Assembly (NCBI GenBank): GCA_947505055.1 | Contig: CANNLO010000356.1 | Coordinates: 1 to 5,119, forward strand | Direction of reading: 5' to 3' | Length of the DNA: 5,119 bases | Source: Methylococcaceae bacterium | Lineage (GTDB): Bacteria; Pseudomonadota; Gammaproteobacteria; Methylococcales; Methylomonadaceae | In this document: positions 1 through 5,027 of the stretch, piece by piece | How the letters are laid out: each line of letters starts with the position of its first letter | How positions within the stretch are numbered: the stretch's first letter is position 1 | The notes under the pieces: generated by a model | The model's input: only the letters and a program-made list of their open reading frames with translations | Database searches by the model: none | What the model was told of the DNA's origin: nothing | Translations under genes and position numbers: made by a program

Positions 1-276
1 GGAATTGTTGGTAATCCTGTCATAGTTGGTATTTTAATTGAGTAAGTTGGATATCGTATTTTTATACTCTCCTTTGCTTCATGCCTTGGTTTTGTTGCAA
101 TAAACAAAGGTGCGTAGTTCTGTCATTTTTGTGGCACGATTCATTATGTGTCCTACTTGAGTTTGATTGGGTCTTCAACTAACCGTAATTATACTCCTGT
201 AGGGCGCTTTATTATTTATATTTCAGTATGTTGTGGTTATTTTTTAACTCCGAAACTTTACTAATTAATGTTGCCC
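1..276. other. Downstream flank of acr3, no supportable gene
   Basis: I see no gene, RNA or clear terminator here. Plus-strand frame 1 is open from the window edge to a TAA at 43-45 (it reads GIVGNPVIVGILIE), so the tail of a gene entering from the left is possible. The minus strand is open from about 122 to the edge, with only a late ATG at 23-21 and no ribosome binding site. These two readings overlap and neither can be confirmed. A weak inverted repeat (84-92 with 102-110, one mismatch) has no U-tract after it on either strand, so it is not called as the ars terminator. Confidence 0.4.
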
Positions 277-1338
277 TCAGCTTTTATCAGTATAGGCATG
301 CTTTCGAAAGAAAAAGGCTACGTTCACCAGCGCAATCATCACCGGCACTTCGATTAATGGCCCGATTACCGCTGCAAAAGCGGCGCCACTATTGATTCCA
401 AACACAGCTATGGCTACTGCAATCGCCAACTCGAAATTGTTACTTGCTGCGGTAAAGGCCAGTGTCGTGGTCTTGCCATAATCCGCGCCAATGGCTTTAC
501 CCATCGCAAAGCTGAGCAAAAACATTACCACAAAGTAAATCAAAAGTGGTATTGCAATGCGAGCCACGTCCATTGGTAATTGCACGATCAGTTCGCCTTT
601 TAGCGAAAACATCACGACGATGGTCAATAAAAGAGCAATGAGTGTCAGTGGGCTTATTTTCGGTACGAAGTTGTTTTGATACCAGTCCTTACCTTTGGCT
701 TTGATTAAAATAAAGCGGCTGGCGAAGCCGGCAATGAAGGGAATGCCCAGATAGATAAACACGCTTTTGGCAATTTCACCAATTGTGATAGCAACCAGAC
801 TGCCTTGCATGCCGAATAACGGTGGTAATACCGTAATAAAAAGCCAGGCATAAACACTGTAAAACAGCACCTGGAACACACTGTTAAAGGCCACCAAGCC
901 AGCGGCGTAGTCGTTATCACCTTTTGCCAATTCATTCCAGACGATCACCATCGCAATACAACGCGCCAGGCCAATCAGGATAAGTCCTGTCATGTATTCA
1001 GGGTAATCACGTAGAAACAGTATCGCCAGAGCAAACATCAATACGGGGCCGATAATCCAGTTTTGTACGAGTGAAATCGACAATATTCGCCAATTGCGAA
1101 ATACATCCCCGAGTTCCTCATAATGTACTTTGGCCAATGGCGGATACATCATCAGAATCAAACCAATAGCAATCGGCATATTGGTTGTGCCGACTGAAAC
1201 TGCACTATTGAAACTCTTAACTTCAAGCGGAAAAGCAAAGCCGATAGCGACACCGATTGCCATTGCGATAAAAATCCATAGCGTCAGATAACGATCAAGA
1301 AACGATAAACGGGCATTGGGACAGATGGGTGTACTCAT
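277..1338 (-). CDS. acr3: ACR3 family arsenite efflux permease
   Basis: This is an inner-membrane transporter that exports arsenite using the proton motive force, the last step of the arsenic detoxification route in this operon. The 353-residue length is normal for bacterial ACR3, and the sequence is dominated by hydrophobic spans consistent with the family's ten helices. The family's two key residues are present: Cys127 in [19 protein letters not shown] (helix 4) and Glu303 in [13 protein letters not shown] (helix 9). They match the essential Cys129/Glu305 pair described in Corynebacterium glutamicum Acr3, with the same spacing. The [13 protein letters not shown] signature near the C-terminus is also intact. 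The gene is the last of the operon, 33 nt after the ArsI-like gene. The ATG start is preceded by a modest GGAA site. It is a full-length gene with no sign of damage. It is distinct from the unrelated ArsB pump. Confidence 0.97.
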   Translation of the reverse strand: MSTPICPNARLSFLDRYLTLWIFIAMAIGVAIGFAFPLEVKSFNSAVSVGTTNMPIAIGLILMMYPPLAKVHYEELGDVFRNWRILSISLVQNWIIGPVLMFALAILFLRDYPEYMTGLILIGLARCIAMVIVWNELAKGDNDYAAGLVAFNSVFQVLFYSVYAWLFITVLPPLFGMQGSLVAITIGEIAKSVFIYLGIPFIAGFASRFILIKAKGKDWYQNNFVPKISPLTLIALLLTIVVMFSLKGELIVQLPMDVARIAIPLLIYFVVMFLLSFAMGKAIGADYGKTTTLAFTAASNNFELAIAVAIAVFGINSGAAFAAVIGPLIEVPVMIALVNVAFFFRKHAYTDKS

Positions 1339-1371
1339 TAGTATTTCCAGATCAAGGGGTTGAAGGTATGA

Positions 1372-1803
1372 TTATTTTTGCGATGGTTTACAACAGCTCG
1401 AATCGGGTTCAAGTTGTATAACCCCATCTTCACCAAACATTGGAATGGCATTTAATGAGTAAAAAGCTTCCCAGGCAATGCCTTGTGGATCGACTGTCCA
1501 ATATTTGTCGGATTCGGCATAACAACAGGAGGCCTGTTTTTGCGAAACGACAGGCAAGGCCGCCGCGGTTAATCCTTGTTGTACTAAATCAAGTTCGTCA
1601 GTGGATTGGACCTGAATACCCAAGTGATCAAGTCCCGGTTTGCGTCCACGAGTAGAGATGGCAAAGTTGATGCGTGGATCGTCCAGCATCCATTTGGCGT
1701 AATCGATTTCATGGATTGAGGGTTCGCTCTGAAATAAAGCGCTGTAAAAATGAATATTCTGTTCAAGATCATCGACAGCGATGTGGATATGAAAGCGTTT
1801 CAT
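1372..1803 (-). CDS. arsI: ArsI/CadI-family VOC metalloenzyme, probable C-As lyase
   Basis: This is a vicinal-oxygen-chelate (glyoxalase/bleomycin fold) protein of 143 residues. Characterised ArsI enzymes are Fe(II)- and O2-dependent and cleave the carbon-arsenic bond of trivalent methyl- and aromatic arsenicals, giving arsenite. The ArsI fingerprint is visible: the DYAKWMLDDPRINFAIS block (34-50), candidate metal ligands His5, His60 and Glu112 (in WEAF), and the vicinal cysteine pair Cys93-Cys94 in SCCYAESDKYW. These correspond well to the ligands and CC pair reported for Thermomonospora curvata ArsI. A second CC pair (137-138) sits in a flexible tail. It lies between arsC and acr3, so its product could go straight to export. 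No arsM is visible, so any methylarsenical substrate would come from outside or from elsewhere in the genome. No clear Shine-Dalgarno site precedes the ATG. The related CadI (cadmium-induced) annotation is the main alternative, and substrate specificity is inferred. Confidence 0.88.
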   Translation of the reverse strand: MKRFHIHIAVDDLEQNIHFYSALFQSEPSIHEIDYAKWMLDDPRINFAISTRGRKPGLDHLGIQVQSTDELDLVQQGLTAAALPVVSQKQASCCYAESDKYWTVDPQGIAWEAFYSLNAIPMFGEDGVIQLEPDSSCCKPSQK

Positions 1804-1909
1804 AGCAGGGATTTAAGTTGGGAAGTGTTCATTAATTTCTAGCGAGTGTCAGTAAACAGAAAACACCCGCCGGTTCTTCTTACCATAGCGGAACTACCTA
1901 ATAGAACGC
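1804..1909 (-). other. arsC-arsI intergenic gap with imperfect hairpin
   Basis: This 106-nt gap is about three times longer than the other gaps in the operon (33 and 34 nt). On the transcribed strand, bases 1907 to 1873 can fold as GTTCT..TTA..TAG, loop TTCCG, CTA..TAA..AGAAC, a stem broken by small internal loops. No U-run follows, so it is not an intrinsic terminator. An mRNA processing or stability role is possible. I found no convincing internal promoter. Confidence 0.3.
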
Positions 1910-2395
1910 CTAATAATTAGGGAGCAAAGTGCCGATACGATCCAGTTCAACTTTTAGCTGAGCATGATCATTTTTTAATTCAGCCAGCGGCAAAGCCAGG
2001 AATTGTTCTATGCGATGGCGCAAAATACTATAAGCGACTATAAACTCTGCTTTAATTTCGGCTTCAGTACCTTCAGCATGCGCTGGATCCTCAACGCCCC
2101 AATGACTGCGCAAAACGGGACCCAAATAAGCGGGACAGACCTCGTTGGCTGCATTGCCACAAACACTGATAACAATATCCGGTGTTAATGGCAGGTCATT
2201 CCAGGATTTACTGTAATAACCTTCGGTAGAAATTCTTTCCTGCTCAAGCAAAGCCAAGGCCCGGCTGTTTAATTGACCTAACGGTTTGCTGCCTGCACTG
2301 ATTGCATGCCAACCTTCTGGAGCAAGGTGATTGAAAGTGGCTTCGCCAATCAGAGAGCGACAAGAGTTGCCTGTACAAAGAAATAGCACGTTCAT
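1910..2395 (-). CDS. arsC: Arsenate reductase, low-molecular-weight phosphatase fold
   Basis: This cytoplasmic enzyme reduces As(V) to As(III), which ACR3 can then export. It belongs to the low-molecular-weight protein tyrosine phosphatase-like ArsC class, not to the glutaredoxin-fold ArsC of E. coli plasmid R773. The N-terminus carries the P-loop C7-T-G-N-S-C-R13-S, with Cys7 as the nucleophile and Arg13 binding the oxyanion. The HWGVEDPA segment supplies the likely general acid, Asp103. Cys79 and Cys87 in VCGNAANEVCP sit where Staphylococcus aureus ArsC has its Cys82/Cys89 disulfide relay, though spaced eight residues apart instead of seven. A Cys7-Cys79-Cys87 relay regenerated by thioredoxin is therefore likely, but inferred. 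At 161 residues it is longer than the ~131 of S. aureus ArsC, with an extra helical C-terminus (about 110-161) common in proteobacterial homologues. It starts 34 nt after arsR. The ATG has no strong Shine-Dalgarno site. Confidence 0.94.
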   Translation of the reverse strand: MNVLFLCTGNSCRSLIGEATFNHLAPEGWHAISAGSKPLGQLNSRALALLEQERISTEGYYSKSWNDLPLTPDIVISVCGNAANEVCPAYLGPVLRSHWGVEDPAHAEGTEAEIKAEFIVAYSILRHRIEQFLALPLAELKNDHAQLKVELDRIGTLLPNY

Positions 2396-2429
2396 AGTGG
2401 GGGACTCAATTTAAAGTGGAAGTAAAAGA

Positions 2430-2768
2430 TCAGTCGGTATTACAACAAGTTGAATCTGGAATAGTATCAAAGCACTGCTCAGGGTGACCGGTACAACATT
2501 CAGCGGTCAGATAAGCTATAAGCTCCTGCATCACTGTGAGATTGGCACGATAACGTTGGTAACGGCCCTCTTGGGTAACATTGATCAAGCCGGCGTGAGT
2601 CATAGCCTTAAGATGAAATGACAGATTGGTCGGTGGCAAATCCAGTAATGTGGCGATTTCGCCAGCGACCAGACCGGTGGGTGCCTGTTTAACCAGCAGA
2701 CGAAATACATCCAGACGAATGCCAGAGGCCAGTGATTCAAAAAGTTTTGTAGCAAGTTGTATGTCCAT
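2430..2768 (-). CDS. arsR: ArsR/SmtB-family arsenic-responsive repressor
   Basis: This is a 112-residue winged-helix repressor that would bind the operator at the head of the ars operon and leave it when As(III) is bound. The helix-turn-helix is seen at about 34-56, with PPTNLSFHLKAMTHAGLI as the recognition segment, and the wing follows at EGRYQRYRAN (67-76). The classical CxC metal site in the recognition helix (ELCVCDL in E. coli ArsR) is absent. Cysteines are concentrated at the C-terminus instead: Cys91, Cys92 and Cys99 in AECCTGHPEQC, similar to the C-terminal three-Cys As(III) site of Acidithiobacillus ferrooxidans ArsR. A further pair, Cys108-Cys109, lies at the end. It is the first gene of the operon, and autoregulation is expected. 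The start has no Shine-Dalgarno site and sits three bases from a candidate operator. Confidence 0.95.
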   Translation of the reverse strand: MDIQLATKLFESLASGIRLDVFRLLVKQAPTGLVAGEIATLLDLPPTNLSFHLKAMTHAGLINVTQEGRYQRYRANLTVMQELIAYLTAECCTGHPEQCFDTIPDSTCCNTD

Positions 2769-2771
2769 AAA

Positions 2772-2793
2772 TCAACTATACAACACTATTTGA
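2772..2793 (-). promoter_or_regulatory. Candidate ArsR operator
   Basis: This 22-bp imperfect palindrome lies just upstream of arsR. On the minus strand its ends are TCAAaTA and TAgTTGA, which pair at six of seven positions. The centre (GTGTTGTA) is not symmetric. Length, symmetry and place fit an ArsR/SmtB-family site, but binding is inferred. Confidence 0.4.
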
Positions 2794-2823
2794 AATATGA
2801 AAACGAAATTAGTGGCCGGTCAA
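2794..2823 (-). promoter_or_regulatory. Candidate ars operon promoter
   Basis: On the minus strand, a -35-like TTGACC (2823-2818, five of six to consensus) is followed after 18 bp by a -10-like CATATT (2799-2794, four of six). Transcription would begin inside the candidate operator, so ArsR would block it directly. A second option, TATAGT close to the start codon with TTTTCA as its -35, would give a nearly leaderless arsR mRNA. Confidence 0.35.
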
Positions 2824-2942
2824 TTAATCGAAGTCAGTTGAGTTGGTCTAATCATTGTTTTGAATGGGAGTTTTTTTGCCTCAAGGCATCACTTACGATG
2901 AGGATGATACGATTAGATTAAAGGTTGTATAGATCGCAAACG

Positions 2943-3497
2943 TCAACTAAGCGTATGTTCTTGGCATATTTTCTCACTATCGATTTGGCTAAGTTGTTCT
3001 TTGGTCAGATTACAAACAAACCCCTCTGAAGTTTCAGTGAAATGCCTGCACGTTTTACAAAGCCCGAATGATTGCGACTTATTGGCTTTCTGGAGTGCTG
3101 TCAGCGCATTAACAAATAAATTATCCCCGCTATTATCCTCATGAAATACAGCCGAGGCTTTACTGTATAAATCGGTAGGACGGGCTTTTTCCAAAATAAC
3201 TCGACCTTCATTAAGAAGGCTAAGATGCACTACACGCAAATCGTTTACATCGGCTGTTTTTTGTATATAGCCTTTTTTTCCAAGTAATATCAAAGTTTGG
3301 GAAATGGTGCCGCGTGTCATGCCCAAATAATTAGCCACAGCTGCCGGAGTATCGCTATAGCGATTGCAACGAGACAAATAATCCATTATTTGCAAATGTC
3401 CCGGTTGCAGTCCTAATTCCGTGCACTTTCTACGTTCTTCAGAACGAATCAGCGAGGACATTCGTTCTATCAGCTCAAATACGTCAGTTTTTTCCAT
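2943..3497 (-). CDS. MarR-family regulator with Cys-rich C-terminal extension
   Basis: This is a 184-residue winged-helix regulator. MarR proteins are dimers that bind palindromes and release them on a ligand or redox signal. The helix-turn-helix lies at about 51-76 (AAVANYLGMTRGTISQTLILL, in part), followed by a wing with D83..D86-L-R88. The protein is longer than a typical MarR (about 140-150). The extra 35-40 residues carry Cys147-x2-Cys150, Cys162 and Cys178-x2-His181, framed by GLCKTCRHF and ICQEH. This pattern suggests a bound zinc or iron-sulfur centre, or a thiol sensor; it is inferred, not known. Two other cysteines (25, 44) lie in the core. The ATG is supported by AGGG four bases upstream (3505-3502). 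It lies 174 nt upstream of arsR on the same strand. Whether it responds to arsenic or governs the ars operon cannot be told from sequence. Confidence 0.88.
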   Translation of the reverse strand: MEKTDVFELIERMSSLIRSEERRKCTELGLQPGHLQIMDYLSRCNRYSDTPAAVANYLGMTRGTISQTLILLGKKGYIQKTADVNDLRVVHLSLLNEGRVILEKARPTDLYSKASAVFHEDNSGDNLFVNALTALQKANKSQSFGLCKTCRHFTETSEGFVCNLTKEQLSQIDSEKICQEHTLS

Positions 3498-3508
3498 AGT
3501 GCCCTAAA

Positions 3509-3551
3509 AATAGTTATTAATGCGCTATTGCAAGCGAATAGTTGTTATGCG
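3509..3551. promoter_or_regulatory. Repeats upstream of marR, candidate autoregulatory operators
   Basis: Two direct repeats, AATAGTTATTAATGCG (3509-3524) and AATAGTTGTTATGCG (3537-3551), lie 28 bp apart. Between and overlapping them is an inverted repeat, CTATT (3525-3529) with AATAG (3537-3541), around a TTGCAA centre. MarR proteins commonly repress their own promoter through such sites. The first copy ends only a few bases upstream of the marR ribosome binding site. Binding is inferred. Confidence 0.35.
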
Positions 3552-3559
3552 TGAGAGAC

Positions 3560-3565
3560 AGTCAA
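3560..3565 (-). promoter_or_regulatory. Possible -35 box of marR
   Basis: TTGACT is read on the minus strand (five of six to consensus). The best -10 candidate at normal spacing is only ACTATT, a poor match, which would overlap the direct-repeat region. Tentative. Confidence 0.22.
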
Positions 3566-3843
3566 TTAAAAAATTTTCATTTAATATTTAGTCTATTTAC
3601 CTGATATTAAAGCATAGTTTGCAGTAAACAGCGGTTCTTATGTTTATATTTTATTTAAAATTAATAAAAAAATCATGTGTTTGAGTTTATTAATTCAAAT
3701 TGAATCCGTAGTGGCAAATAAAATAAACAGAAATTCCCTAAACAAGAGTATACAAAAAATCAAAGGCAATGTAATATTTAATCGCTATCTTATTAAATCA
3801 CTACAGTATCGATTAGATTTTTTATCTTTTAGAGAAATCAGCC

Positions 3844-4053
3844 ATGAAAAAAACGAAAATTTTAGCAGTTTTTTTATTTTTAAATTTATTTGAGGTTGTT
3901 TACGCTCAAGATTCGTTTTATGAAAGTCCCCGAAATTACATCATAAACACAGCTATCGTAAGTTCACCTACACCCAGCGAATATGATGGCTTTGGAACGT
4001 CAATAGACGTCTATTCCATTGATAATGGGTATCTATGTTTTCTATTGGCTTAA
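3844..4053 (+). CDS. Small exported protein of unknown function
   Basis: I do not recognise this 69-residue protein. Residues 1-21 form a typical Sec signal peptide: positively charged MKKTK, a hydrophobic core (ILAVFLFLNLF), then VYA before Gln22 as the likely cleavage site. The mature part would be about 48 residues, acidic and rich in Ser and Tyr (SSPTPSEYDGFG), with a single Cys near the end. The hydrophobic end YLCFLLA is unusual for a short secreted protein and could mean the gene has been cut short by a frameshift or early stop. The ATG is preceded by a modest AGAGA about eight bases upstream. It lies in AT-rich DNA, 69 bases before the next small gene. The signal peptide supports a real gene, but the function is unknown. 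Confidence 0.55.
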   Translation: MKKTKILAVFLFLNLFEVVYAQDSFYESPRNYIINTAIVSSPTPSEYDGFGTSIDVYSIDNGYLCFLLA

Positions 4054-4110
4054 ACAAAAGATTTAATAATTAATAGGTTGGCAATTAATCTTTCAATAAT
4101 AATAAAAAAA

Positions 4111-4114
4111 GAGG
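4111..4114 (+). promoter_or_regulatory. Ribosome binding site that decides the start of the 57-residue gene
   Basis: GAGG lies eight bases before the ATG at 4123. A longer in-frame reading from TTG at 4078 has no such site, so the ATG is preferred. Confidence 0.6.
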
Positions 4115-4122
4115 CACATAAA

Positions 4123-4296
4123 ATGGATGAAGAAACACAAGTAAAAGATAAATTTTGGCTGTATGTAGGCTGCGCGGTATGTGTATTAATTGCGGTCATG
4201 GTAATGATAAAGCTAAGCGAGAATGAAAAGTTTTCACCGATTAAAAAGCAATTAGAGGAAGAAACGGCGATGATGAATATTCGCGTTTTGAACTGA
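4123..4296 (+). CDS. Small single-span membrane protein of unknown function
   Basis: I do not recognise this 57-residue protein. It has a short acidic N-terminus (MDEETQVKD), one hydrophobic span at about 11-29 containing a CAVC motif (Cys17 and Cys20), and a charged tail (32-57) with an EKFSPIKKQLEEE stretch that may be helical. This layout suggests a one-pass inner-membrane protein, perhaps an accessory subunit or small regulator. The ATG start is chosen because of the GAGG site eight bases upstream. A TTG start at 4078 would add 15 residues but has no ribosome binding site. Both flanking plus-strand genes encode exported proteins, so all three products may act in the envelope. Shared function is only a guess from position. 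Confidence 0.55.
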   Translation: MDEETQVKDKFWLYVGCAVCVLIAVMVMIKLSENEKFSPIKKQLEEETAMMNIRVLN

Positions 4297-4310
4297 TCGC
4301 AACTATCAAA

Positions 4311-4373
4311 GTGACAAATATTTAAAGATTACAACAGGATTTATCGAATTTTGTAAACAGAAAATATTGTCAC
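4311..4373. repeat. 63-bp nested inverted repeat upstream of the six-Cys gene
   Basis: The outer arms are GTGACAAATATTT (4311-4323) and AAATATTGTCAC (4362-4373). They match as a 12-bp inverted repeat with one extra base on the left. Inside is a second perfect pair, TTACAA (4329-4334) with TTGTAA (4351-4356), set symmetrically with five-base internal loops on both sides. No U-run follows on the plus strand. It could be an RNA leader structure or paired protein sites. A TATAAA (4383-4388) ten bases past the right arm could be a -10 box, which would put the right arm over the -35 region. Confidence 0.5.
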
Positions 4374-4406
4374 CCATAGCGGTATAAACAACACATAAAA
4401 ATAATC

Positions 4407-4413
4407 AGGAGAG
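4407..4413 (+). promoter_or_regulatory. Strong ribosome binding site of the six-Cys gene
   Basis: AGGAGAG stands four bases before the ATG at 4418. It is among the best Shine-Dalgarno matches in the window and fixes the start. Confidence 0.8.
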
Positions 4414-4417
4414 AATT

Positions 4418-4780
4418 ATGAAGCTTAATATTATGTTCCTAGGGATGGCATTGACCTTTTTCTCAGTCACAGCAACGGCCACAGAATATATTTATCGTGA
4501 CCTTATGGCCAATACCTTACCTTCGGCAAGATGTGACGTGGAATCTGAAGCCATTTCAAGAGCATCACAGCAAAACAATATTACCCGATACGCCAAAACA
4601 TTTTGCCAATCCCAGGGATATGGTTGGCATGTCGAACAAGTAAAAGATAAGGGCAAGCCAAATTGTACGCCTTGTTCTGGCTCTGATAAAAACCAGAGCA
4701 AGTGCCGCCTGGAGGATATGGTTGTAACTTGCAAGCGCATTAAACCCGGTTCGGTTGGCATGTTGCCAGGTAAAAGTTAA
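4418..4780 (+). CDS. Exported six-cysteine protein of unknown function
   Basis: The product is 120 residues with a signal peptide at 1-21 (hydrophobic core IMFLGMALTFFSV, cleavage probably after ATA/T, before Thr22 or Glu23). The mature protein has six cysteines (39, 63, 83, 86, 96, 105), an even number compatible with three disulfides in the periplasm. Cys83-x2-Cys86 in NCTPCSG resembles a metal or disulfide motif, but the usual thioredoxin context is absent. Other marked segments are YIYRDLMANTLPSARC near the start of the mature part and KRIKPGSVGMLPGKS at the end. I recall similar hypothetical proteins in methane-oxidising gammaproteobacteria, but I cannot name a family. A very good ribosome binding site and clean signal peptide argue for a real, expressed gene. 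The palindromic repeat array begins almost at its stop codon and could stabilise the mRNA end. Confidence 0.78.
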   Translation: MKLNIMFLGMALTFFSVTATATEYIYRDLMANTLPSARCDVESEAISRASQQNNITRYAKTFCQSQGYGWHVEQVKDKGKPNCTPCSGSDKNQSKCRLEDMVVTCKRIKPGSVGMLPGKS

Positions 4781-4790
4781 TGACAAACTA

Positions 4791-4885
4791 ATGCCGGCCG
4801 GGGTTTGCAACCCCGATCGAAACGTTTAACAGCATTCAACACGATATAAATCTGCGCAAAACATGAGTAACGGGGTAACAAACAA
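4791..4885. repeat. Repeat unit 1 (95 bp)
   Basis: Full unit. The hairpin is at 4799-4815 (seven pairs, loop TGC). The next outward pair (C4798, A4816) is mismatched. Confidence 0.88.
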
Positions 4886-4932
4886 ATGCCGACCGGGGTT
4901 TGTAACCCCGGCCGAAACGTTTATTGATTTAC
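4886..4932. repeat. Repeat unit 2, palindrome block only (47 bp)
   Basis: This unit keeps the head through CGAAACGTTTA (4886-4923), but the 95-bp linker is missing and replaced by TTGATTTAC. Its hairpin (4893-4911) has eight perfect pairs, CCGGGGTT-TGT-AACCCCGG, with a changed loop and right flank (GGCCG in place of GATCG). It is the most divergent copy. Confidence 0.85.
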
Positions 4933-5027
4933 ATGCTGGTCGGGGTTTGCAACCCCGATCGAAACGTTTAACAACATTCAGCACGGTATAAATCTGCGCA
5001 AAACGTGAGTAACGGAGTAACAAACAA
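4933..5027. repeat. Repeat unit 3 (95 bp)
   Basis: Full unit. The hairpin at 4940-4958 has eight pairs, the outermost T-A rather than the C-G of unit 2. Confidence 0.88.

Larger units (their letters stand above)
3498..3843. other. AT-rich intergenic region between marR and the plus-strand genes
   Basis: This divergent spacer of 346 bases is clearly AT-rich. Near its left end are the repeats upstream of marR, described separately. A short perfect palindrome, ATTCAA-A-TTGAAT, lies at 3693-3705 and could be a regulator site. I saw no RNA gene and no well-spaced promoter for the plus-strand gene at 3844. A possible reading frame starting at 3675 has no ribosome binding site and is not called. 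Confidence 0.5.

Noticed and set aside
1..122. Partial gene on the minus strand running off the left edge
   Set aside because: About 40 open codons, no good start or ribosome binding site, no recognisable motif, and the plus strand is also open over the first 45 bases.
2871..2888. Hairpin TGCCTCAAGGCA next to a T-run, as a marR terminator
   Set aside because: On the transcribed minus strand the hairpin is followed by A residues, and on the plus strand the T-run comes before the stem. Neither order makes an intrinsic terminator.
3675..3893. 72-residue open frame on the plus strand
   Set aside because: No ribosome binding site before the ATG, AT-driven composition, and it overlaps in another frame the better-supported signal-peptide gene at 3844.
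4078..4122. Upstream TTG start adding 15 residues to the small membrane protein
   Set aside because: No Shine-Dalgarno site before the TTG, while the ATG at 4123 has GAGG at good spacing.
4492..4810. Minus-strand open frames opposite the six-Cys gene
   Set aside because: They are antisense shadows of a gene with a signal peptide and strong ribosome binding site; no start signals of their own.
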